From an uncultured Collinsella sp. (GTDB taxonomy: Bacteria > Actinomycetota > Coriobacteriia > Coriobacteriales > Coriobacteriaceae), in assembly GCA_900549745.1 (NCBI GenBank), contig URPJ01000020.1, positions 1 to 25,939 of the forward strand: 25,939 nucleotides of DNA, written 5' to 3'. This document shows, piece after piece, positions 14,783-22,652 of the stretch. The notes under the pieces were generated by a model. It made no database searches and was not told the origin of the DNA. It worked only from the letters and a program-made list of their open reading frames with translations. Numbering within the stretch: position 1 is the first letter of the stretch; the number at the start of each line of letters is the position of its first letter. The position numbers and the translations under genes were made by a program.

Positions 14783-16425
14783 TGGCTCGGTTGGATAGGG
14801 GCCCGGTGTCGGGCGCGGCGTGCGGCCCGGATATGCCGGCGATTGAGGTGCGGAGCCTGAGCTTTGCCTACCCCGATGCTGATGCTGCGGTGCTCGAGGG
14901 GCTCGACTGGTCTGTTCCCCAAGGTGCATTTGCGTTGCTTGTTGGCGGTACCGGATCGGGTAAGTCGACGCTGCTGTCGCTGCTCAAGCCCGAGATCGCG
15001 CCGGCGGGCGAGCGCACTGGCGAACTGCGCGTGCTGGGCGAGAACGTTGCCGACATGGACGCGCGGGCATCGGCGGAGCGCGTGGGCTATGTGTTCCAGG
15101 ATCCCGAGAACCAGATTGTGTGCGAGACCGTGTGGCACGAGATGGCGTTTGGCCTAGAGAATCTGGGCGTGTCGCGCGACGAGATGCGCCGCCGTGTTGC
15201 CGAGACCAGCTATTTCTTTGGTCTGGAGGACTGGCTTCATCGCGATACCGACACGCTTTCGGGTGGCCGCAAGCAGCTGCTGTCGCTTGCCGCCGTCCTG
15301 GCGCTGCGTCCGCGTGTGCTGCTACTCGACGAGCCCACGTCTCAGCTCGATCCCGTTGCCGAGAAGAATTTTCTGCACGCGCTGTTTCGCGTGAACCGTG
15401 AGCTGGGCTGCACGGTTGTTGTGGCTACGCATCAACCGCGGCCGATGCTCGAGTATGCGACGCGTGCGTACCGGATTGAGGGCGGTCGCGTGCGCGAGGT
15501 GGCGGATATGGCTTCTTTGGGACGCCGAGAATCGCTGTTTTCCGATGAGATGTTGGGGTGGGGTGCCATCCGATGTGCAAAAAACGGAGTATTCAGCAGG
15601 CGTGAGGACAATTTGGGCTCTCTGGAGCCGCCCGGGGGCGTATCGAGCGCGAAAAAAAGTTTGGAATTGGACAAATCGTCCGAATTTGTGGCGCAAACGT
15701 CGCTCGAGAACGGCTTGGAAGCCTTCTCGCGCACGGATGGAAGCAGAATACTCCAAAAAATGCACGCTGGGTCGGCTACCACCCTGTCGGAAGGTTGGTT
15801 TCGCTACGATCGAGCGTCCGGCTGGGTGTTGCGTGGGCTCGATGCGTCGTTTTCGGCCGGTGCGGTGCATGCGATCGTGGGCGGCAACGGATGCGGTAAG
15901 TCGACGATGCTCTCGGTGCTGGCGAAGACCGCCAAGCTGCAGCGCGGCCGCATGGTGCGCGGAGCGGCCTCGGCGGCGTTGCTGCCTCAGAATCCCAAAG
16001 CATTGCTGGTTGCCGAGACGGTGTGCGACGAGCTGATGGAATGGGCTTCAGCCTGCGGATATGACGAGACCGTGGCGCGGGAGCGCGCGGCGAGCTTGGG
16101 GCTGGACGGCCTGGAGACGCGCCACCCCTACGACCTCTCGGGCGGACAGCGCCAGCTGCTCGCACTGGCAAAGCTGCTGCTGATCGGCCCCGAGCTGCTG
16201 CTGCTTGACGAGCCCACGAAGGGCTTGGACCTGGAGAGTCGCCGCACCATCGCCCGCGCCCTGCGTGACCATGCGAAGGCTGGCGGCACCGTCATCATGG
16301 CTACGCACGATTTGGACTTTGCCGAGCAGGTAGCCGACGACGTCGCCATGATGTTTGACGGCGAGATTGCCTGCATGGAGTCCCCGGCCGACTTCTTTGC
16401 CGACAACGTGTTCTATAGGGCGTGA
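14782..16425 (+). CDS. ECF transporter fused double ATPase (EcfA-EcfA')
   Basis: Single 547-residue chain with two ABC ATPase domains that together power the ECF importer. Domain 1 (about 20-245): Walker A GGTGSGKST, signature LSGGRKQLL (about 160), Walker B VLLLDEPTSQLD. Domain 2 (about 340-547): Walker A GGNGCGKST, signature LSGGQRQLL, Walker B ELLLLDEPTKGLD, H-loop MATHDLD. All catalytic motifs look intact. The linker at about 245-340 is unusual: residues 265-328 are encoded by a palindrome-ended 191 bp segment with different composition (see repeat). Fusions of the two ATPases are known in some ECF systems. The gene overlaps the T gene and is followed 4 bases later by the S component gene. 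Confidence 0.92.
   Translation: MARLDRGPVSGAACGPDMPAIEVRSLSFAYPDADAAVLEGLDWSVPQGAFALLVGGTGSGKSTLLSLLKPEIAPAGERTGELRVLGENVADMDARASAERVGYVFQDPENQIVCETVWHEMAFGLENLGVSRDEMRRRVAETSYFFGLEDWLHRDTDTLSGGRKQLLSLAAVLALRPRVLLLDEPTSQLDPVAEKNFLHALFRVNRELGCTVVVATHQPRPMLEYATRAYRIEGGRVREVADMASLGRRESLFSDEMLGWGAIRCAKNGVFSRREDNLGSLEPPGGVSSAKKSLELDKSSEFVAQTSLENGLEAFSRTDGSRILQKMHAGSATTLSEGWFRYDRASGWVLRGLDASFSAGAVHAIVGGNGCGKSTMLSVLAKTAKLQRGRMVRGAASAALLPQNPKALLVAETVCDELMEWASACGYDETVARERAASLGLDGLETRHPYDLSGGQRQLLALAKLLLIGPELLLLDEPTKGLDLESRRTIARALRDHAKAGGTVIMATHDLDFAEQVADDVAMMFDGEIACMESPADFFADNVFYRA
15575..15765. repeat. Palindrome-ended element inside the EcfA-EcfA' linker coding region
   Basis: The ends gtgcaaaaaacggagtattc (15575-15594) and gaatactccaaaaaatgcac (15746-15765) are inverted repeats at GTGCA and GGAGTATTC, with a divergent 6-base A/T run between. 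The interior is more A+T-rich and low in the GC3 bias of the flanking domains. It adds about 64 in-frame codons exactly between two ABC domains without a stop. Confidence 0.7.
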
Positions 16426-16429
16426 TGGG

Positions 16430-17143
16430 ATGACGGACTGTCGTTTCTCGCGTTTGCTTGCAAAACTGGAGATCCCGCTGTTGTTGGCGGTGCCGGCGGT
16501 GATGGCTGCCGCGTTGCTGGCGGGTGTTGAGCAGGCAGCGTTGGCCATGCTGGTTGTGGTGGCGTTGGTGCTTGCGCTGTTCTTTGCGGGCTATGAGGCA
16601 TCGCGTCCAGGCCTGCGTCAGATTATGCCCACGCTGGCGCTGGCGGCGCTGACGGCGGCGGGGCGCATCCTGTTTGGACCCATTCCCGACTTTAAACCCG
16701 TGAGTGCCATCGCCATTATCGCCGGGGCGACACTCGGTCGTCGTAACGGCTTTATGGTCGGTGCGTTGGCGGCGCTGACCAGCAATTTCTTTTTTGGGCA
16801 GGGCATGTGGACGCCGTGGCAGATGTATGCCTGGGGGCTCGTGGGATACGTTGGCGGTGCGCTGGCGTATGCGGGTGCGTTCGACCGCGCCGATGGCACC
16901 GTGCGTATGCCGGCGCTGCTGACCTACGGCTTTGCGTCGGGCCTGCTCTATGGCGTCGTGATCAACGCGTATGACATCATTGGTTTTGTACAGCCGCTTA
17001 CTTGGGCGGGTGCCGCGGCGCGTCTTGCCACGGCAGTGCCGTTCGATATTACGCACGGCCTTGCGACCTGCGTGTTTTTGGCCGCCTTGTACAAGCCTTG
17101 GTGTCGCCGCATTAACCGTGTCGTCGTGAAATACGGGCTGTAA
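16430..17143 (+). CDS. ECF transporter S component (substrate unknown)
   Basis: Membrane substrate-binding subunit of the ECF importer, 237 residues with about six hydrophobic segments. The run AALTAAGRILFGPIPDFKPV, then GRRNGFMVGALAALTSNFFFGQGMWTPWQMYAWG, is a recognisable S-component pattern. The aromatic/polar loop probably lines the binding site. The sequence resembles a family whose substrate I cannot name with confidence; vitamin or cobalamin-related uptake is a possibility only. ATG 16430 is used because the earlier in-frame ATG (16355) overlaps the ATPase gene. It begins 4 bases after the ATPase stop, so T, fused A and S form one compact operon. Confidence 0.83.
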   Translation: MTDCRFSRLLAKLEIPLLLAVPAVMAAALLAGVEQAALAMLVVVALVLALFFAGYEASRPGLRQIMPTLALAALTAAGRILFGPIPDFKPVSAIAIIAGATLGRRNGFMVGALAALTSNFFFGQGMWTPWQMYAWGLVGYVGGALAYAGAFDRADGTVRMPALLTYGFASGLLYGVVINAYDIIGFVQPLTWAGAAARLATAVPFDITHGLATCVFLAALYKPWCRRINRVVVKYGL

Positions 17144-17167
17144 GGCATTTCGCGTTCCCTCACGAAC

Positions 17168-17230
17168 TTGCGGTGGAATAGTTCTCGTTTTTGGCTATTT
17201 GCTGCCCAAACAGGAACTATTCCACCGCAA
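17168..17230. repeat. 17 bp perfect inverted repeat (TTGCGGTGGAATAGTTC)
   Basis: Arms 17168-17184 and 17214-17230 match exactly with a 29-base loop, and the flanks pair imperfectly further in. It is intergenic, between convergent genes. Directly after it comes a G8-A-G6 run (17237-17251) and a CTGTCCCC core at 17271-17278. Confidence 0.8.
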
Positions 17231-17294
17231 CTTATAGGGGGGGGAGGGGGGTCACATGATCTGTTTTTCTCTGTCCCCCAGGAATTACTTGGGG

Positions 17295-18113
17295 CTAGAG
17301 CTCTAGCGTGAGGGTGACGGGGCAGTGGTCGCTGCCGAAGATATCGCCGCGGATACCGGTGTCGCGCACGGTATTGGCGATTGAATCACTTACCAAGAAG
17401 TAATCGATGCGCCAGCCGGCGTTGTTCTTGCGGGCATTAAAGCGGTAGCTCCACCAGCTGTAAACGCTCTCGACGTCGGGGTTTGCCGCGCGCCAGGTAT
17501 CGGTAAAGCCGGCGTTGAGCAGTTCGGTAAACTTGCCGCGCTCCTCGTCCGAAAAGCCTGCGTTGCCGCGGTTGGACTTGGGGTTCTTAAGGTCGATCTC
17601 CTCGTGCGCAACGTTAAAGTCGCCGCAGGTCACGACGGGTTTGCCGGTCTCGCGCTCGAGCGCGCTCAAAAAGCCGCGATAGGCATCATCCCAGGCCATG
17701 CGCACGTCGATGCGGGCGAGTTCGTTTTGCGCGTTGGGAGTGTAGACATCCACAAACCAGAACTTGTCGAACTCCAACGCGCAGACGCGGCCCTCGGTTG
17801 CGGCTTGGGCGACGAGCTCGGCCGCCTCGCCCTCGCCGGCGTAGGGTAACAGCGCATCGGCGTGCAGCACGCGCAGCGGTTCCTGGCGGCTAAAGACCGC
17901 AGTGCCCGAATAGCCTTTACGCTCGGCGTAGCTCCAGGTTTGGTGATAGCCGGGCAGGTCAATATCAACCTGGCCTTCTTGCAGCTTGGTCTCTTGCAGC
18001 GCCAGGATATCGACGTCGAGTTCTTGTGCGATTTGAATAAAGCTCGGGTCCTTTTTGAGCACGGCGCGCAGGCCGTTAACGTTCCACGAGGCAAAGGTGT
18101 AAGTCTGAGGCAT
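17295..18113 (-). CDS. xth: Exodeoxyribonuclease III (AP endonuclease, ExoIII/Exo-endo-phosphatase family)
   Basis: Base-excision repair enzyme that cleaves DNA at abasic sites and degrades 3' ends. The 272-residue sequence shows the family motif set: SWNVNGLRA, LQETKL (metal-binding Glu), GTAVFSR, VYTPNAQ, CGDFNVAHEEIDL (Asp/Asn active site), WRIDYFLVS and GSDHCPVTL (catalytic Asp-His). Length is typical for ExoIII (about 250-280). The start at 18113 is the obvious N-terminus (MPQTYTFASWNVNG). Its neighbours are a convergent ECF S gene and a divergent sirtuin, so it appears monocistronic. Its functional link to the neighbours is not evident. Confidence 0.95.
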   Translation of the reverse strand: MPQTYTFASWNVNGLRAVLKKDPSFIQIAQELDVDILALQETKLQEGQVDIDLPGYHQTWSYAERKGYSGTAVFSRQEPLRVLHADALLPYAGEGEAAELVAQAATEGRVCALEFDKFWFVDVYTPNAQNELARIDVRMAWDDAYRGFLSALERETGKPVVTCGDFNVAHEEIDLKNPKSNRGNAGFSDEERGKFTELLNAGFTDTWRAANPDVESVYSWWSYRFNARKNNAGWRIDYFLVSDSIANTVRDTGIRGDIFGSDHCPVTLTLEL

Positions 18114-18248
18114 GGTGTCCTTTCGACGGGGTTGGCAGGCTTAAGATTAACGCAACAGGGGCGGGGTGGGTTCCGCGCGTGCTGACTTAAAGGCCGCATG
18201 CTGGGACGTCGCCCAACGCTGCCCGACTAACAAGGACGGAGGACTCAT

Positions 18249-19001
18249 ATGACGCGGGCAATATCGGATCCCAAGCAGGCCTCCGCCGCGCTGGCGGAGC
18301 TTTTTGATACCCACAAGCGCGTGGTCTTCTTTGGCGGCGCGGGCGTTTCCACGGCGAGTGGCATCCCCGATTTCCGCAGCATGGACGGCCTGTATCACCA
18401 GCAGTTTGCCTATCCGCCCGAGACCATACTGTCGCATAGCTTTTACGAGGCGCATCCTGCGGAGTTCTTCGACTTTTACCGCACCAAGATGATCGCGCTT
18501 AACGCTAAGCCCAACCGCTGCCACATCAAGCTGGCCGAGCTGGAGCGCGCCGGCAAGCTTGATGCCGTGGTGACGCAAAATATCGACGGCCTGCATCAGG
18601 TGGCCGGTTCGCAACGCGTGTTCGAGCTGCACGGATCGGTCCATCGCAACATTTGCCAGTCGTGCGGCGCGGTCTATAGCGCCGAGTGGATTTGCTCGCG
18701 CAAGCACGAGGACGCCGCGGGTGCGCCTGTGTGTCCTGCGTGCGGCGGGCGCATCAAGCCCGATGTAGTGCTCTACGAGGAGCCGCTCGACGAGCACGTG
18801 CTGACCGGTGCCGTTGCCGCCATCGCCGCGGCCGATGCCCTCATTGTGGGCGGGACCTCGCTCGTGGTGTATCCGGCGGCAGACCTTACGCGTTACTTTA
18901 CCGGCGATACGCTGGCCATATGCAACCTTGCTCCCACCGATCAGGATGCAAATGCCGACCTGCTGATTTCTTGCGACATCGCGGCCGCGTTTGCGTTCTA
19001 G
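18249..19001 (+). CDS. NAD-dependent protein deacylase (Sir2/CobB sirtuin family)
   Basis: Cytosolic NAD-dependent deacylase that removes acetyl or other acyl groups from lysine. The 250 residues contain the NAD-binding GGAGVSTASGIPDFRS, the catalytic TQNIDGLHQVAG, ELHGSVHRN (catalytic His), and a zinc site from two CxxC pairs: CQSC (around 140) and CPAC (around 165). The KPDVVLYEEPLDE and GTSLVVYPAA motifs complete the fold. ATG 18249 has GGAGG about 6 bases upstream. It is divergent from xth and followed by the folate fusion gene, probably with its own promoter between. Substrate preference (acetyl versus succinyl) cannot be decided here; the Tyr/Arg pair of CobB-type desuccinylases is not clearly seen. 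Confidence 0.93.
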   Translation: MTRAISDPKQASAALAELFDTHKRVVFFGGAGVSTASGIPDFRSMDGLYHQQFAYPPETILSHSFYEAHPAEFFDFYRTKMIALNAKPNRCHIKLAELERAGKLDAVVTQNIDGLHQVAGSQRVFELHGSVHRNICQSCGAVYSAEWICSRKHEDAAGAPVCPACGGRIKPDVVLYEEPLDEHVLTGAVAAIAAADALIVGGTSLVVYPAADLTRYFTGDTLAICNLAPTDQDANADLLISCDIAAAFAF

Positions 19002-19015
19002 CCCGCGCGCGCGGA

Positions 19016-19021
19016 TACAAT
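19016..19021 (+). promoter_or_regulatory. Possible -10 box upstream of the folP-folK fusion
   Basis: TACAAT lies 76 bases before the ATG, with a weak TTGCGT at 18991-18996. Between the box and the ribosome site sits a GC-rich hairpin (19048-19073, arms gccgccagct / agctcggcggc), which could shape the leader RNA. Confidence 0.35.
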
Positions 19022-19096
19022 AGAAAGACTGAGTGCAAAGCGACCCCGCCGCCAGCTCCCCAAGCTCGGCGGCGTGGGCATTTTAGGAGGATGTTC

Positions 19097-20839
19097 ATGG
19101 CGAACGACAGCAAGACATGGCGGTGCGGAAAGTATGAGCTCAGCTTTGACCGTCCGCGCATCATGGGCGTCCTCAACGTGACGCCCGATTCGTTTAGCGA
19201 TGGCAGGGAGCACTTCGACCCGGATGCCGCCATCGAGTACGGCCTGGCGATGCTCGACGCCGGCGCCGACATCATCGACGTGGGCGGCGAGTCCACGCGC
19301 CCCGGTTTTACCCCGGTCAACCCCGACGAGGAGGCTCGCCGCGTGCTGCCCGTGGTGCGCGCGCTGGCCAAGGAGGGCGCCATCGTCTCGATCGACACGC
19401 GTCATGTGGCGGTTGCCAAGGCGGCCGTGCGCTGCGGCGCCTCGATCGTCAACGACGTGACCGGCTTCACCGATCCCAAGATGGTCGAGTTTGTTAAGAC
19501 GAGCACCTGCGGCGTCATCGTGATGCATGCCGGCGAGGTCGCCGCGCCCACCCGCACGCACGCAACGGTGCAGCTCGATACCTCGGCAGCGGCGTTTGTT
19601 GCCGAGAAGGCGCGCGAGGCGGCTGCCGAGGCCGCGCGTGAGGCCGAGAAGCCGGCTCGCCGCCGTCGCGGCAAGTTGCTGGGCGAGCCTAAGCCGGAGG
19701 CCAAGCTTCCGGGCGGCGTGGTGCAGCCCTCGTTGCCGTTTGGCGAACCGGAGCCCACGTCCGAGCCTGCAAGCGAGCAGGAGACGCCGGCCGCCGAGCA
19801 GGTTGCTGCCGCCGAGACCGTCGCGCCCGCGCCCGAGGCCGCGCCCGCAGCCACCGAGGTCGCATCGGAGTCCAATGACCACCTGGCAGCCATGATGCGC
19901 CGCAGCGCCCGCCGCGAGGAAGCCTACGTGCCCACCTCGCAGCTCCGCCGCTTCACCCTGCCCGATTCGGCGCCCATCATGCGCCGCGTTATGGGCTTTC
20001 TGTCCGACCAGGCCCGCACGCTCATCCATGCCGGCGTGTCGCGCGACCGCATCTGCATTGATCCTGGCCCGGGCTTTGGTAAGTCGGCTAACGAGGACAT
20101 CGTCATCCAGCGCGAGACTGCCAAGATGGCGTCACTGGGCTATCCGCTCATGTGCGCCGTGTCGCGCAAGCGCTTTGTGGGCGCCGTCTCGGGTGTGACC
20201 GAGGCCGCCGAGCGCGATGCCGCTACGTTTGGCGTGTGCCTGGGCGCCATCCAGGCCGGTGCCAACATCGTGCGCGTGCACGACGCCGCGGGTTTTGCGC
20301 AGTTCCTGAACGGTTACTGGGCCGTCGCCAAGCCGCAGCCGCGCCGTGCGTTTGTGGCCGTGGGCTCCAACCTGGGGCATCGTTGCGACAACATCCGCGC
20401 CGCGCGCGACATGATCGCCGAGATTCCGCTCACCTGCGTGTCCAACTCCTCCAAGATCTACGAGAGCGAGCCGGCCTACGAGACGCGCCAGGACGCGTTT
20501 GCCAACGCTGTCATCGAGATTAAGACCGAGCTGGCGCCGTTGGTGCTGCTCGACGAGCTCATGAAGATCGAGGTCGAGCTGGGGCGCGACCGCTCCAAAA
20601 AGGTCAAGGTCAACGGCCCGCGCACCATCGACCTGGACCTGCTGTGGATGGACGGCGAGACCCACGGCGGCAAAAAGCTGCGCCTGCCGCATCCGCTCAT
20701 TGGCGAGCGCGACTTTGTGCTGGTGCCGCTCGAGGACCTGATGCACGACCCGGCGCGGTTCTTCCGCTACAACGGCGTCGAGGTCAAGGAGCCCGAGGAC
20801 CGCGTGGGTCATATCGTGGGCGAATTGGGGCGTATGTAG
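19097..20839 (+). CDS. Dihydropteroate synthase fused to HPPK (FolP-FolK) with a long Ala/Glu/Pro-rich insert
   Basis: Bifunctional folate enzyme. The first part (1-410) is dihydropteroate synthase: MGVLNVTPDSFSDG, DVGGESTRPG, SIDTRH, NDVTG, IVMHAG, DPGPGFGKS and the SRKRF motif. The last part (about 416-560) is HPPK: AFVAVGSNLGHRCDNI, ESEPAYETRQDAFANAVIEI and NGPRTIDLDLLWMDG. Between IVMHAG (about 145) and MRRVMGF (about 292) lies an extra stretch of about 135 residues rich in Ala, Glu and Pro. This makes the synthase part about 400 rather than about 270 residues. ATG 19097 is chosen because AGGAGG is 6 bases upstream; ATG 19091 touches that site. The stop is directly followed by the next gene. 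Confidence 0.92.
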   Translation: MANDSKTWRCGKYELSFDRPRIMGVLNVTPDSFSDGREHFDPDAAIEYGLAMLDAGADIIDVGGESTRPGFTPVNPDEEARRVLPVVRALAKEGAIVSIDTRHVAVAKAAVRCGASIVNDVTGFTDPKMVEFVKTSTCGVIVMHAGEVAAPTRTHATVQLDTSAAAFVAEKAREAAAEAAREAEKPARRRRGKLLGEPKPEAKLPGGVVQPSLPFGEPEPTSEPASEQETPAAEQVAAAETVAPAPEAAPAATEVASESNDHLAAMMRRSARREEAYVPTSQLRRFTLPDSAPIMRRVMGFLSDQARTLIHAGVSRDRICIDPGPGFGKSANEDIVIQRETAKMASLGYPLMCAVSRKRFVGAVSGVTEAAERDAATFGVCLGAIQAGANIVRVHDAAGFAQFLNGYWAVAKPQPRRAFVAVGSNLGHRCDNIRAARDMIAEIPLTCVSNSSKIYESEPAYETRQDAFANAVIEIKTELAPLVLLDELMKIEVELGRDRSKKVKVNGPRTIDLDLLWMDGETHGGKKLRLPHPLIGERDFVLVPLEDLMHDPARFFRYNGVEVKEPEDRVGHIVGELGRM

Positions 20840-21541
20840 ATGATCGAGATGAATGCTGTTGCCGCCGGCACCGAGCTCGACGCGGCGCGCGACGCGGGCC
20901 GCGAGGGCGTGTCCGCGGGCTGGTGCGCGTGGAGCGCGGGCGATGCTTCGCTGACGTTTTCGCTGGTCGTGCGTCCGGATGTGAACATGCATGCCTTCCA
21001 CGGCCTGCCGTTTGTGGCCGCGATGGGCATGATGGACGCGCTCGTGGGCACGGCTTCGACGCCGGGGTTGGGCCTTGCCGGTAAGGTGGGTATCCAGTGG
21101 CCGAGCGATATCGTGTGCGGTGCGCCTGCGTTTGAGACGTCGCTCGCGCGTGTTGCCGTGAACGGCGGTGCCGGTGCTGCGGGCATGTTCGGTGCCGTGA
21201 CGGTGGATATTGAGCGTTCGGCGTTGAGCGAGCTCGGTGTGGGTGTGGCTGACGAAGCGCTGGTCGAGGCGCTGGCCGCCGCCATGCTGGCCCGCGTGGA
21301 CGCCTGGGCGGTTGTTGCCAACACGCCGCAAGGCGCCGCGGGGCCGCTGGCTCCCGTGCTGGGCGAGTACTTCGACATGGTGCCGCTGCTGGGCCGCCAA
21401 GTTGCGGCGGTGTCGCCCAACGGTTTGCCGCTTGCGGTCGGTGTGTTTGCGGGCCTGGACATCTGGGGCCGAGCGACCATCAAGACCGATGCCGGCGAGC
21501 AGGAGTTTCCGCCCGAGGCTGTACGAATTCGCGGACTGTAG
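20840..21541 (+). CDS. Degenerate biotin protein ligase-like protein (BPL/LplA/LipB fold)
   Basis: A 233-residue protein whose layout matches the biotin protein ligase core. GREGVSAGW (about 23-31) aligns with GRGRRGRxW, LTFSLVVRPDVN with the following strand, and GIQWPSDIV with the KWPNDI motif. The key arginines and lysine of the ATP/biotin sites are missing and there is no N-terminal DNA-binding domain. Biotin ligase genes often sit beside type III pantothenate kinase (some are fused), and coaX is adjacent here. A lost or altered ligase is the best reading, not a proven function. ATG 20840 abuts the folP-folK stop. It is convergent with coaX. Confidence 0.65.
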   Translation: MIEMNAVAAGTELDAARDAGREGVSAGWCAWSAGDASLTFSLVVRPDVNMHAFHGLPFVAAMGMMDALVGTASTPGLGLAGKVGIQWPSDIVCGAPAFETSLARVAVNGGAGAAGMFGAVTVDIERSALSELGVGVADEALVEALAAAMLARVDAWAVVANTPQGAAGPLAPVLGEYFDMVPLLGRQVAAVSPNGLPLAVGVFAGLDIWGRATIKTDAGEQEFPPEAVRIRGL

Positions 21542-21561
21542 CGTCTCGGCTTCGCCAGAGC

Positions 21562-22335
21562 CTACGCTAACTCCTGCATGCGGCGGTAGATTTCGCAGAT
21601 GCCTTTGATGGTGAGTTGGCCGTCGACTATGTCGAAGGCGTCGGTCGAATCGGCGACGATGCTGGCGAGGCCGCCCGTGGCGATAACGGTGGCATCCTCG
21701 CGGCCCAGCTCGCGCTTCATGCGCGCGACCAGGCCCTCAGCCATGGCGGCGGCGCCCGTTACGGCGCCGACCTTGATGCACTCCTCGGTATCGCGGCCGA
21801 TGGCGTGCTCGGGCGCCTCGAGCGGAACGCTGGCGAGCTTGGCGGCTCGGGCGGCGAGCGCGTCCATCGAAATGCGGATGCCCGGCGCAATCGCTCCGCC
21901 AATGTAATAACCGTCCTCATCGATGACGTCGATATTGGTCGCGGTGCCAAAGTCCACCACGATTGCCGGCGCGCCGTAGAAAGTTTCGGCCGCAACGGCG
22001 TTAGCGACGCGATCGGCGCCTACGGCCTGGGGACGCGCCGCGCGCAGCTTGGTCACCGCGGCCGTCTGCGGTCCGATGACGATGGCGTCTGCGGCAATGC
22101 GGTCGGCCACGGCGTGCCATTCGCGCGAGAGCTGCGGCACCACGCCTGCAAAGGCGATCGCGTCGACCGCGTCGAGCGAAAGGCCGTACATCTTGAAGAA
22201 ACCCATCAGGCGCACATGGATCTCGTCGGCGGTATAGGAGCGGTCGGTGGGCATACGCCACGACTGCACCAACTCGTCTCCGTCAAACAGGCCCATGGCC
22301 GTCTGCGTGTTTCCCATATCGATAGCGAGCAGCAT
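21562..22335 (-). CDS. coaX: Type III pantothenate kinase
   Basis: Phosphorylates pantothenate, the first step of coenzyme A synthesis; type III enzymes are insensitive to CoA feedback. Motifs: LLAIDMGNTQTAMGLFDGD (phosphate loop), VGADRVANAVAAETFYG (pantothenate binding, about 100-115), VVDFGTATNIDVIDEDGYYIGGAIAPG (about 130-155) and TGGLA near the C-terminus. At 257 residues it is typical. The frame is open to 22590, but ATG 22335 has GGGAG upstream and fits the family start. The alternative MPTPGVD at 22356 lacks a ribosome site. It is convergent with the biotin-ligase-like gene. Confidence 0.93.
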   Translation of the reverse strand: MLLAIDMGNTQTAMGLFDGDELVQSWRMPTDRSYTADEIHVRLMGFFKMYGLSLDAVDAIAFAGVVPQLSREWHAVADRIAADAIVIGPQTAAVTKLRAARPQAVGADRVANAVAAETFYGAPAIVVDFGTATNIDVIDEDGYYIGGAIAPGIRISMDALAARAAKLASVPLEAPEHAIGRDTEECIKVGAVTGAAAMAEGLVARMKRELGREDATVIATGGLASIVADSTDAFDIVDGQLTIKGICEIYRRMQELA

Positions 22336-22531
22336 GTCTACTCCCGGTGTTGGCATAAAAGGACGCGCACCATTGTATACGCGCCGCCGACGGCGCTCGG
22401 CTGCGATTCGTTTACGGTGATAGGGGCTGAGGGGTTTAAATATGAAGGAATTATGCTCTACGAGATTTTCCTTGCCGTTTACCGAACTCCCGCGTAATAT
22501 TCTTTCTTGCGCACATGAGGCGCCCAGACAT

Positions 22532-22608
22532 TGCGGGGTGGAGCAGTCTGGTAGCTCGCCGGGCTCATAACCCGGAGGTCGTAGGTTCAAATCCTGCCCC
22601 CGCGACCA
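22532..22608 (+). tRNA. Initiator tRNA-Met (anticodon CAT)
   Basis: A 77-base cloverleaf with encoded CCA. Its acceptor, D, anticodon (loop ctcataa at 22564-22570) and T arms fold. The anticodon stem ends in GGG/CCC, the initiator hallmark. Position 1-72 reads T-G (a wobble) where E. coli has C-A. A T-rich terminator follows. Confidence 0.93.
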
Positions 22609-22618
22609 AGACTTTTAG

Positions 22619-22652
22619 CAGCTCAGAGGCATTGTTTCTCTGGGCTGTTTCT
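22619..22652 (+). terminator. Terminator after tRNA-Met
   Basis: Arms agctcagag and ctctgggct (one G-U pair) form a 9 bp stem, followed by GTTTCTTTTTT, about 10 bases after the tRNA 3' end. Confidence 0.8.

Noticed and set aside
18998..21400. Minus-strand frames opposite folP-folK and the ligase-like gene
   Set aside because: They are antisense shadows of high-GC genes without motifs.
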